DNA from: an uncultured Planctomycetota bacterium
Lineage (GTDB): Bacteria; Planctomycetota; Planctomycetia; Pirellulales; Thermoguttaceae
Length of the DNA: 35,050 bases
Assembly (NCBI GenBank): GCA_900318195.1
Contig: ONJR01000162.1
Coordinates: 1 to 35,050, forward strand
Direction of reading: 5' to 3'
This document shows positions 1 through 7,092 of the stretch, piece after piece (position 1 is the first letter of the stretch; each line of letters begins with the position of its first letter). Under the pieces are notes generated by a model, which saw only the letters and a program-made list of their open reading frames with translations, did no database searches and was not told the origin of the DNA. The position numbers and the translations under genes are program-made.

Positions 1-322
1 ACGCAGGGGGAAATGAAAAGAACCGCTAATTAGACGACGCGCTCGCCAACGCCTCAATGCGAGAAACGCTCAAGCCGGATATCGACGCTATTTCGGCAAA
101 ATCATAACCGCGCACTAGCATCCGCTCCGCTGTTTGTATAGCTTTCTTCATCTCACCGCGCTTCTCGCCAAGCTCCTCAGCGATTTTCATATCCATTGCC
201 CATTTCTCATCCAACGCATAGCTCATTCGTTCAACTCCTTTCGGTGTAAATTTTGCGTCCCACACACGATCTGCTAAGGACGAATGGGACGTCTTTTCGG
301 GATCTGGCTCGCGGAGAGCCGA
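1..322 (-). repeat. Tandem duplicate of the 3' end of the Rpn-family gene (copy 1)
   Basis: This stretch repeats most of 322-680, and the copies abut at about 322, where GAC is shared by both edges. It encodes only the C-terminal tail of the nuclease (open frame 26-265): the segment beginning WDAKFTPKGVER and ending SRIEALASASSN. It has no natural start codon. It keeps the reading frame that copy 2 has lost to a one-base insertion near 553, and carries a single GEKR unit where copy 2 has four. A patch around 81-112 differs strongly from copy 2 although the flanks are nearly identical. The left edge lies at the window border, so further copies may exist outside. Confidence 0.8.
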
Positions 323-680
323 CGCAGGGGGAAATGAAAAGAACCGCTAATTAGACGACGCGCTCGCCAACGCCTCAATGCGAGAAACGCTCAAGCCGGA
401 TATTTCCGAAATGAAAGAGTAATCACAACCGCGCGCAAGCATCCGCTCCGCTGTTTGTATAGCATTCTTCATCTCACCACGCTTCTCACCACGCTTCTCA
501 CCGCGTCTCTCACCACGCTTCTCGCCAAGCTCCTCAGCGATTTTCATATCCCATTGCCCATTTCTCATCCAACGCATAGCTCATTCGTTCAACTCCTTTC
601 AGGGTAAATTTTGCGTCCCACACACGATCTGCTAAGGACGAATAGGACGTCTTTTCGGGATCTGACTCGCGGAGATCCGA
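322..680 (-). repeat. Tandem duplicate of the Rpn gene 3' end (copy 2, still attached to the gene)
   Basis: This is the second copy of the unit described at 1-322. It is longer by 37 bases: three extra 12-base units at 481-528 and one inserted base in a G run near 553. Upstream of 680 (5' in the gene) the similarity to copy 1 stops and the rest of the nuclease gene continues, so only the tail was duplicated. Confidence 0.8.
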
Positions 681-1345
681 CATAAGTTTGCCAAATTTGC
701 CAGATCCCATAAAATTTGCGCCAACGTAACGAATATAAAGTTTATCGTCAAAAAGTTTGCGCGTCTCGGAAAAGTAACGTTTAACGGTCAAATATGGTCG
801 ACCGCGCGTAATCTTGTCGTCGTCCGTAATAAAAATAATCCACGTCTCTGGCGCGTCGGTAAACTAAGATCCTCTATCAAGATTATTCCAATCGACCGCC
901 GCCACATGAATGCGCGCGCGTTCAGGCGGCGCTTTATCGCTATCGCGTTGGATCTCGACATTGTATAACTTCTTTCGCGAGTCCTTCGCCATCACGTCGA
1001 GTCGCACGCTTCGACCAAAAAGATTATGATAGTCAACCTGCGTCTCGACTGCACAACCTCAATATCGTCGCGCTTCAACACCACGCGAACGATATCCTGA
1101 ACGCCCGGGATATTATCGCGTAGAACGTCGCGCATTAACTCATCGTCGAGTAACGTGAGTTTTCGAATGCGTTCAAGGGTTCCCTCGGGATCGACGACGC
1201 TCGGTCGTTTTTTATACCAGCGGCTCGTTTTCTCTTTGCGCCCAAGCGCGACGTCAATTTCCTCGCGCGTTATTTTGAGATCGCGAAAGCGCACGTCGCC
1301 GAGCAACGCCACCGGAGGAAAGCTCTTTAATAGCGCGGCGACCAC
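347..1345 (-). pseudogene. Rpn / PD-(D/E)XK_2 family nuclease-transposase, disrupted
   Basis: Members of this family (recombination-promoting nuclease, PDDEXK_2) are multicopy DNA endonucleases related to transposases. Here the protein can only be rebuilt across three lesions. The N-terminal part (1345-992) has the family signature LTLLDDELMRDVL. A frameshift near 1040 leads into a frame reading NLFGRSVRLDVMAKDS and then LYNVEIQRDSDKAPPERAR, which supplies the D and E-x-Q residues of the nuclease core. An in-frame stop near 868 follows, then PETWIIFITDDD and the rest of the fold (791-534), and a one-base insertion near 553 shifts into the tail frame (577-347). The rebuilt length of about 330 residues is near the family norm. 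The start (GTG at 1345) is uncertain. Programmed frameshifting is possible, but three lesions argue for decay. Confidence 0.75.
481..528 (-). repeat. Four 12-base tandem units inside the Rpn gene tail
   Basis: Four 12-base units close to GCTTCTCACCAC follow one another at 481-492, 493-504, 505-516 and 517-528, with a further partial unit at 471-480. On the minus strand they encode Gly-Glu-Lys/Arg-Arg repeats in a charged linker. The duplicate at 1-322 has one such unit, so the array has expanded or contracted, most simply by slipped replication. The unit length keeps the frame. Confidence 0.75.
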
Positions 1346-1532
1346 GCTCGCTCTGAACGACGGATTTCTGTGCCTTTCGAATCGAAGTCAGCTGTCATCT
1401 CGCCCTCTTCGCTTGAAGTTGTGCTCTACGGCGCGCAAAAGACGACGCCTACTAATAGGATATGCCGCGCGTCCGGTAACGCAAGGGCGTCCGAAATTTT
1501 TTCTGCTCGTCTCCGCGCCGTTCACGGAACTA

Positions 1533-1889
1533 TCAATCGGAGCCGTCCGCCGCCAACGTTATTTTAACGCGATTCTTATCCAGTAGCTCGCGGAGATTGG
1601 ACGTAGCAAGGTTGATCCTCCCCAGTCGCGTGTACGACCATGTATTAGCGCCGAAAAAAAGAACGAGCTGGTTGCCGGAATACAGCATGACGTCGCCCGG
1701 CTTTGTCGTAACCTGTTCGTCGTCGCGCGGCAACGTTCGTCCCAACGCGCCAACTTGCTCAAATCCACCGTATCGGCTAGCGCCAATCTCTAACGGCGCG
1801 ACGCGAACCTGAGCGGCAAGCGCAGATACCGACGCGTTATCTTCCCATTGTACCGGAACGGTAGTCGAATCGATCGTTAATTGAATCAT
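1533..1889 (-). CDS. Cyclophilin-like fold protein
   Basis: This 118-residue protein resembles the small bacterial cyclophilin-like family (cyclophilin_like2 type). Members share the beta-barrel fold of cyclophilin, but no prolyl isomerase activity can be claimed for them. Visible family traits are an N-terminal strand MIQLTIDSTTVPV, a central RYGGFEQVGALGRTLP segment, the typical GDVMLYSGNQLVLFF motif, and WSYTRLGRI near the C-terminus. I chose ATG at 1889 because GAGGAG lies four bases upstream; a TTG twelve bases further upstream is the longer alternative. The gene stands alone on the minus strand, with the broken nuclease gene about 190 bp downstream of its stop. Cytoplasmic; substrate unknown. 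Confidence 0.75.
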   Translation of the reverse strand: MIQLTIDSTTVPVQWEDNASVSALAAQVRVAPLEIGASRYGGFEQVGALGRTLPRDDEQVTTKPGDVMLYSGNQLVLFFGANTWSYTRLGRINLATSNLRELLDKNRVKITLAADGSD

Positions 1890-2129
1890 TAGGCTCCTCA
1901 AATTGAAAGGAATTATTCGTTACTTGTCCACGACGTATCCCATTCCGCCAAGCGCGCCGCTGTTCGTGACCTAGCGCGCTGCGCTTCGTTTCACGAACGC
2001 TACAACGATTGACGAACGCTCTCCAAGTATAATACCGCAACCTCGCACGTCTAGCAAGCGCTCGCGTTCAAAAAAACGTTCGCTAGATTAACTCTCGTTC
2101 AAAACGCTCGCGTACGAAGTCGCGACAAC

Positions 2130-2158
2130 TTGCGCGCAATTCAAAACTCCGATATAAT
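2130..2158 (+). promoter_or_regulatory. Sigma70-type promoter for the GLUG/GDPD-like gene
   Basis: TTGCGC (2130-2135), a 17-base spacer and a perfect TATAAT (2153-2158) stand 80 bases before the start codon at 2239. Spacing and the -10 box fit the housekeeping consensus; the -35 matches in four of six positions. Confidence 0.65.
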
Positions 2159-2178
2159 GATCGACCAGGTTCGTAGAC

Positions 2179-2202
2179 TTTGCGCGCGGCTCGGCGCGCA
2201 AA
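2179..2202 (+). promoter_or_regulatory. GC-rich hairpin in the 5' leader
   Basis: TTTGCGCGC (2179-2187) and GCGCGCAAA (2194-2202) form a perfect 9-bp stem with a six-base loop. It lies between the promoter and the ribosome binding site (AAAGGA, 2227-2232). No T run follows, so it is not a classical terminator. It could stabilise the mRNA or be an operator. Confidence 0.45.
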
Positions 2203-2238
2203 TGAAGAAGTTGCCGTTTAAACATGAAAGGAACCGCC

Positions 2239-3681
2239 ATGTCACGTCGCGCTCTTTTAACGTTACCGCTAACCTTACTTGCCGCGCTCGCGCTTACGGC
2301 TGTCGGCACGGGGCAGGAGACGAACGATCTCTCGCTTGCCGGCAGCGGCGTCGCGACGTCTCCCTATCTAATCTCCAACGCGTCCGAACTTCGTCAGATT
2401 GAACGCGCGCCAAACGCTTACTTCCGTTTGGAACGCGGTATAACGCTCTCTGGCGAATGGACGCCGCTCTGTCGTGAGACGCCGTTTTCTGGAACGCTCG
2501 ACGGGAATGGTATGACAATCAAGGGACTTGAAATCGGGGGCGATTCCAGCGGCGCTGAACTCGGTCTTTTTGCACAGATCGGCGCTTCGGGGCGCGCGAG
2601 AAATTTCGAACTTATCGGGCGAATTGCAACAACAGCGTCGACGCGCGCCGTCGGCGGAGTAGCCGGTCGATTACTTGGCGGCGCAATCAGTGAAGTCGAG
2701 AGTCATGTTGAGATCGCCGTTGCAGACTCAACGCCGTCGGACGTAGCAATTGGGGGAGTGGTCGGCTATAGTGAAGGTATCGTCTTCTATTGTCAGTTCG
2801 TCGGCGAGCTTCAGGACGCGCGCGCCCAAGCAAGCGCCGTAGGCGCAATAGTCGGTCGGACTGGTAAGATCAATCCAACAGCGTTGCCTTCGCTCGTTAC
2901 GGCCCACGCGGGCTTTGCGGCGCCCAACGGCGCGTCTGATCATTCAGAAGACAATACGATAGACAATATAATCAAAACGCTTCGGTACCGTCCCGGCGTA
3001 ATAGAAGTCGACGTGCAGCCGAACGCCGACGGAACGCTCGTCATAACGCACAATAAGCCTAAAGCGTCCGATCCGACCTTGGAAGCTGTTCTCAGACTGC
3101 TCCTCGGAGAGCGCCCAGAAAACTGTAACGACGCCGAATTCGACCCAGAAATCGCGCGTCAAACTAAAATACAACTCGACGCCAAAGCGGACGGAATCTT
3201 TCTACAAGAGCTTGCGCTCGCCGACGCGCTTCAATTTCCATATAATAGAATCGTTATGGCAGGCGACGCCCGATATGAAACGGTTCTCGCGAATAAAGAG
3301 CTCATTCGCGCCGCCGTCGAACGCGGAGTCGACTTCTGGATGAACCCTAATCATATCGAATCGTACGACTCTCTCGCCGCCCGAAAAGAGAGCTTTCTCA
3401 CTCGTATTCGCGCGCTCGAATTGCCCAGAATGACAGTCAACTCCTACTATGGCGCAATCACAGACGAAATAGCCGAATGGCTCGCAGAAAACGGACTTGA
3501 AGTCTCAATATGGACGCTCAACGATAAGAGCTCGCTACGCGCTAACTTCTTACGCGGGTTCAAAAACGTAACGTCCCGACTGCCGCTCGCGATCGAAATG
3601 CGTGATCAGTGCGCGTCCCTGGGCGTCTACGGTTCACAGTTCGATCCGCAATATCAAGAAGTCGGCGAATCGCGACCATAA
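2239..3681 (+). CDS. Secreted GLUG-repeat protein with GDPD-like C-terminal domain
   Basis: The 480-residue product starts with a Sec signal peptide (MSRRALLTLPLTLLAALAL). I chose ATG at 2239 because AAAGGA lies six bases upstream; the ATG at 2224 would place that Shine-Dalgarno inside the gene. Residues about 60-200 form a beta-helical GLUG-like region (FSGTLDGNGMTIKGL, then repeated VGGVAGRL / IGGVVGYS / VGAIVGRT). From about residue 220 the protein looks like a glycerophosphodiester phosphodiesterase TIM barrel: TAHAGF, EDNT, IEVDVQPNADGTLVITHN, and a terminal VSIWTLND segment. Both histidines (about 223 and 271) and the E/D pair are present, but HRG has become HAG and HD has become HN, so activity is doubtful. 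Probably outside the cytoplasm, perhaps a surface or glycan-binding protein. First gene of a likely operon. Confidence 0.75.
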   Translation: MSRRALLTLPLTLLAALALTAVGTGQETNDLSLAGSGVATSPYLISNASELRQIERAPNAYFRLERGITLSGEWTPLCRETPFSGTLDGNGMTIKGLEIGGDSSGAELGLFAQIGASGRARNFELIGRIATTASTRAVGGVAGRLLGGAISEVESHVEIAVADSTPSDVAIGGVVGYSEGIVFYCQFVGELQDARAQASAVGAIVGRTGKINPTALPSLVTAHAGFAAPNGASDHSEDNTIDNIIKTLRYRPGVIEVDVQPNADGTLVITHNKPKASDPTLEAVLRLLLGERPENCNDAEFDPEIARQTKIQLDAKADGIFLQELALADALQFPYNRIVMAGDARYETVLANKELIRAAVERGVDFWMNPNHIESYDSLAARKESFLTRIRALELPRMTVNSYYGAITDEIAEWLAENGLEVSIWTLNDKSSLRANFLRGFKNVTSRLPLAIEMRDQCASLGVYGSQFDPQYQEVGESRP

Positions 3682-3726
3682 CGCCTATTAACTTCAGTTT
3701 AATAACATACCCTAAAAGGAGATTAT

Positions 3727-3951
3727 ATGTCGTCGCGTCCCAAATTAATTGCGAACGTGAATCGCAAGATTTGCGTTGCGTGCGGAACTTGCGTAACACA
3801 ATGCCCTAAGTCTGTGATCGACGTCTGGCGCGGTTCGTTCGCGGTAGTCGCTTTGGCGCAGTGTCTCGGATGCGGAAGATGCGCAGCCGCTTGTCCTATC
3901 GGCGCCATTACGCTACGCGAACGCGTCAAGTCAGAAGGAGAGACGCTATGA
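3727..3951 (+). CDS. 2[4Fe-4S] ferredoxin
   Basis: This 74-residue protein carries two complete cluster motifs, CVACGTCVTQCP near residue 16 and CLGCGRCAAACP near residue 46, so it should bind two [4Fe-4S] clusters and carry electrons. The start has a strong Shine-Dalgarno (AAGGAG, five bases before ATG). Its stop overlaps the start of the next gene in an ATGA arrangement, which indicates translational coupling with the NapH-like membrane protein. In NapH/NosR/CcoG-like proteins the ferredoxin motifs are often on the same chain as the membrane part; here they are on a separate polypeptide. The natural partner is therefore probably the downstream product. Confidence 0.9.
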   Translation: MSSRPKLIANVNRKICVACGTCVTQCPKSVIDVWRGSFAVVALAQCLGCGRCAAACPIGAITLRERVKSEGETL

Positions 3952-4541
3952 AAAAGAAACGTTGGTACGATTACCTATGGATGTGGACAATACTTTATTT
4001 CGCGCTCGGGTTCTACAATATCCTCTTCGCTTGGCTTGGCATGATCGACTTCCTCGTTCCACTCCTGCTCGCAATCTTTTGGGGCAATAAGAGATTCTGC
4101 AATCGCTACTGTGGTCGCGGTCAGCTCTTGTCGCAACTTGGCGTCAAAATGAAATGCACGCGAAACGTCGCAACGCCTCGCTGGCTTTATTCTAAATTGT
4201 TTCGTTACGGATTTCTTGTGTTTTTCTTAGCGACGTTCGGGAATATGATCTATCAGACCTATCTTGTAGGTTCTTGCGCAACAACGTTAAAGGAAACGGC
4301 AACAATCTTTTGGACGTTACAAGTCCCTTGGAATTGGGCGTATTCTCGCGGCGCCGTCCCGGACTGGATAGCGCAGTTTAGCTTCGGATTCTACAGTCTC
4401 ATGCTAACCTCCGCGCTCCTTGGCGTTATCGTTATGGCGCTCTATAAACCCCGGACATGGTGTGCCTTTTGTCCCATGGGTACTATGACGCAAGCAATCT
4501 GCCAGTACAAATCGCGACGTTCTAGACCGCCGCAATCATAA
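3948..4541 (+). CDS. NapH/NosR-like four-helix membrane iron-sulfur protein
   Basis: The 197-residue product begins at the ATG overlapping the ferredoxin stop (SD GAAGGAG at 3934-3940). It shows four hydrophobic segments: two near residues 12-45, one near 90-110, one near 145-165. It has the paired cysteine motifs typical of polyferredoxin-like membrane proteins: CNRYCGRG at residue 51 and CAFCPMG at residue 172, each just after a membrane helix. Known relatives (NapH, NosR C-terminus, CcoG/RdxA) pass electrons between the quinone pool or flavins and periplasmic or cytoplasmic partners. This version lacks C-terminal ferredoxin clusters, which the upstream gene supplies. Role unknown; no nap, nos or cco genes are in the window. 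Confidence 0.75.
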   Translation: MKKKRWYDYLWMWTILYFALGFYNILFAWLGMIDFLVPLLLAIFWGNKRFCNRYCGRGQLLSQLGVKMKCTRNVATPRWLYSKLFRYGFLVFFLATFGNMIYQTYLVGSCATTLKETATIFWTLQVPWNWAYSRGAVPDWIAQFSFGFYSLMLTSALLGVIVMALYKPRTWCAFCPMGTMTQAICQYKSRRSRPPQS

Positions 4542-4613
4542 TATTACATATTGTTGTTACTTGTTCTTATATTAACTTATAAAATGTTTCAATCCTAATT
4601 CAAAGGTTCCGTC

Positions 4614-6905
4614 ATGTCGAAGAAAACTCTGATTTCGCTAGCATTTGCGATTGTCGGTCTGGCAGTTCTCTCTCACTCGACCTTCTGTCAAGAGAACCAG
4701 TCGACAACCATCGCCCCCAATCTTATCACGGATCGTTCGCTTGAACGCACTTCGTTTCAACAAGTAGGCAACTACGATCCTCGATACGACCTCAAGACCG
4801 ACGTCGTTATGGTCTATGGCGCCGGCGACGACGTCATTGACGCGATCGCTGGCTGGCGTGAAAAGAGCGGCTCCAAAGTCGCTATTATGACAGGTATCGC
4901 ATGGGGAGGTTATGAAGAATATCTCGACGGAAAATTCGACGGGGTCGACCACTGGGACGACGCACAAGTACGAGCGGACGACTCGCAAATGTTACATGGT
5001 CCGCGAGTTCCGTATCTCTCGCCAAGCGTCGCGTTCACCAATTATCTCGAATTCCGACTTCGTAAACTCGTCGACGCCGGAATCGACGAAATCTACCTTG
5101 AAGAGCCCGAGTTCTGGGCTTTTACTGGTTTCGGCGAGAGCTTCAAACGAGAATGGAAAATCTACTACGACGAGGATTGGATTCGTCCTGACTCGACCTG
5201 CGACGCTCAGTATCGCGCGTCGAAACTTAAGCAAGCGCTCTATCGTCGCGCGCTCGATCGCGTAGCAACCGGTCTAAAAGAATATTCGCTTAAACGTTAC
5301 AACCGATCGTTAAAAATCTATGTCGCAACTCATAGTCTGTTAAGCTACGCGCAGATTCAAATGGTCAGTCCAGAAGCCTCCCTGCTCGATTTACCGGCTA
5401 TCGACGGTTTCATCGCGCAAATTTGGACTGGAACCTCTAGGTTCGGCAACTTCTATAATGGAGTCTTTGCCGAAAGAACCTTTGAAATGGGAATGCTTGA
5501 ATACGGTTGTATGCAAGAGCTCACGCGCGGTACTGGTAAACGCGTATACTACCTTAACGATCCAGTCGAAGACGATCCGAAACACGACTGGAACGACTAC
5601 CGGACAAACTACCTCTGCACGCTCGTCGCGTCACTCATGCGATCCGGTTCACATTACTACGAGGTCGCGCCATGGCCGTGGAGAATTTTTCTCGGCGCGT
5701 ATCCCGCCAACGATCCCAACCCGACAACTATACCCAACGACTACGCGACAACCCTAACGCTCGTCTTCAATCAATTGCGCGACATGGATCAGCCCGACGT
5801 CGAATGGCTTGACGCCGCGCAAATTAACGGAGCTTCCGACCCCCGATCTGTTCAAACCCCTGGCGCTACGGAAGGAATCGGCGTTCTGCTCGCCGATTCC
5901 GCTATGTACCAACGCGCCAATCCCACGAGTCGCGACTCTGCCGCCCAAGAGCCAAGTGATCCGTTGCGTCCGACCGCGAACGAAATCAACTCGCTAAACG
6001 ACTACCTCGGACTTACGCTTCCGCTGATTAAACGCGGCGTCCCGGTCGACTCGCCGATCCTCGACAATATCATACGCTTTCCCGGCTATCTCGACCAGTA
6101 CAAAGTCCTCGTTCTAAGCTACGACTTTCAAAAGCCGTACTCCTCTGGTCAGCACGCCGTGCTCGCAGACTGGGTTGCCCGAGGAGGCGCGCTCGTCTTC
6201 GTCGATTCAAGACTCGATCCCTACAATCAAGCGAAAGACTGGTGGAACTCGTCCGCGCACGCGTTCGACACGCCCGGCGACCACCTACTGCAACTCCTGG
6301 GACTTAAACCCGATCAACCGTCCGGAAAATACCAATACGGCAAAGGTGTTGTCTTTGTCGAGCGCAAAAGACCTAGCTATTTTTCACGCTCTGAACAAGC
6401 AGCGGACGAGTATCGCAAGTTGATCGCAAACGCGCTCGAAAGCGTCGGTCTAAAGATGATTGAAAGAAACTATTTCCTCAAACGACGCGGTCCCTACCTA
6501 CTCGCCGCAACAATGACGGAGTCAAACTCCGATGAGCCGCTCAAACTCAAAGGGCAATTCGTCAACCTTTTCGACCCGGAACTCAAACTACAGACAAATG
6601 TCGAGATAAAAACGAACGAGCGCGCATGGCTACTTGACCTTAACCGCGTAACGGCGCCTGCCCCGGCGGCGCTTGCCTCTAGTTGCCGCATCGAAGAAAT
6701 AATCGAAACTGCGACCGAAATCACGATCAAAGCAGTTTCAACTTCGGAAATAGACGCGGCGACTCTCATGAAATTACGCGCCCAACCCAAGTGCGTTAAA
6801 ATCGACGGTAAGCCGCTCGAATCTTTCCGTTGGGACGCCGCAAGCGACACGCTCTTCTTCAAGTTTCGCTCGTCTGGCGCCGCTACGATCACGATCGAAA
6901 AATAG
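4614..6905 (+). CDS. Secreted GH42-like putative glycoside hydrolase
   Basis: The 763-residue product has a signal peptide (ALFVPQ-like hydrophobic core is absent; here it is ISLAFAIVGLAVLSH) with a likely cleavage near FCQ. Residues about 60-400 look like a TIM barrel; IDEIYLEEPEFW (E163, E164, E166) sits where clan GH-A enzymes carry the acid/base glutamate after strand 4. Residues about 450-600 resemble the flavodoxin-like trimerisation domain of GH42 beta-galactosidases (KVLVLSYDFQKPYSSGQHAV, then DWVARGGALVFVDSR). A beta-sandwich-like tail follows. AAAGG lies seven bases before ATG. The gene follows the NapH-like gene by 72 bp and ends at a terminator. Substrate unknown; a family outside GH42 but of the same architecture is equally possible. 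Confidence 0.65.
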   Translation: MSKKTLISLAFAIVGLAVLSHSTFCQENQSTTIAPNLITDRSLERTSFQQVGNYDPRYDLKTDVVMVYGAGDDVIDAIAGWREKSGSKVAIMTGIAWGGYEEYLDGKFDGVDHWDDAQVRADDSQMLHGPRVPYLSPSVAFTNYLEFRLRKLVDAGIDEIYLEEPEFWAFTGFGESFKREWKIYYDEDWIRPDSTCDAQYRASKLKQALYRRALDRVATGLKEYSLKRYNRSLKIYVATHSLLSYAQIQMVSPEASLLDLPAIDGFIAQIWTGTSRFGNFYNGVFAERTFEMGMLEYGCMQELTRGTGKRVYYLNDPVEDDPKHDWNDYRTNYLCTLVASLMRSGSHYYEVAPWPWRIFLGAYPANDPNPTTIPNDYATTLTLVFNQLRDMDQPDVEWLDAAQINGASDPRSVQTPGATEGIGVLLADSAMYQRANPTSRDSAAQEPSDPLRPTANEINSLNDYLGLTLPLIKRGVPVDSPILDNIIRFPGYLDQYKVLVLSYDFQKPYSSGQHAVLADWVARGGALVFVDSRLDPYNQAKDWWNSSAHAFDTPGDHLLQLLGLKPDQPSGKYQYGKGVVFVERKRPSYFSRSEQAADEYRKLIANALESVGLKMIERNYFLKRRGPYLLAATMTESNSDEPLKLKGQFVNLFDPELKLQTNVEIKTNERAWLLDLNRVTAPAPAALASSCRIEEIIETATEITIKAVSTSEIDAATLMKLRAQPKCVKIDGKPLESFRWDAASDTLFFKFRSSGAATITIEK

Positions 6906-6933
6906 CGCCGCTTAAAAACGCGTTCCAACGCGT

Positions 6934-6974
6934 GGAGCCAAGCGCGTGTTTTCGGGTCGCCTGGCTCCCCTTTT
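6934..6974 (+). terminator. Rho-independent terminator after the GH42-like gene
   Basis: GGAGCCA (6934-6940) pairs with TGGCTCC (6962-6968), with further GCG/CGC pairing inside across a single mismatch. CC and TTTT follow. It lies 29 bases past the stop codon. Confidence 0.7.
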
Positions 6975-7009
6975 GTTCGCGAAAAAGAACGGCGGCGCAA
7001 AATGAGCGC

Positions 7010-7037
7010 TTGCAGATTCGGTAACACGGTATAAAAT
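7010..7037 (+). promoter_or_regulatory. Probable promoter for EF-G (spdEFG2 type)
   Basis: TTGCAG (7010-7015), 16 bases, TAAAAT (7032-7037), 56 bases before the start codon and just after the preceding terminator. An overlapping TATAAA at 7030 has a poorer spacing of 14. Confidence 0.45.
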
Positions 7038-7092
7038 ATCGGCGATAGTCGTAACGTCAACGCCTTTAACCTTAGCATAAGCGAGCAACGTC

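Larger units (their letters stand above)
1890..2238. other. Intergenic region between divergent genes
   Basis: No gene is supported in these 349 bases. They hold the divergent 5' ends of the cyclophilin-like gene (minus) and the GLUG/GDPD-like gene (plus). Visible elements are the plus-strand promoter at 2130-2158, a GC-rich hairpin at 2179-2202, and an imperfect inverted repeat at about 2050-2088 whose outer arms are TCTAGC and GCTAGA. No convincing promoter for the minus-strand gene was found. Confidence 0.6.

Noticed and set aside
481..528. CRISPR-like short repeats
   Set aside because: The units are only 12 bases, contiguous, without spacers, and lie in a coding frame as Gly-Glu-Lys-Arg repeats.
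1155..1586. 143-codon plus-strand frame
   Set aside because: It is antisense to the Rpn gene and the cyclophilin-like gene end, and no domain is recognisable.
6494..7078. 194-codon open frame on the minus strand
   Set aside because: It lies mostly antisense to the GH42-like gene, has no recognisable domain, and spans the terminator and promoter region before the EF-G gene.
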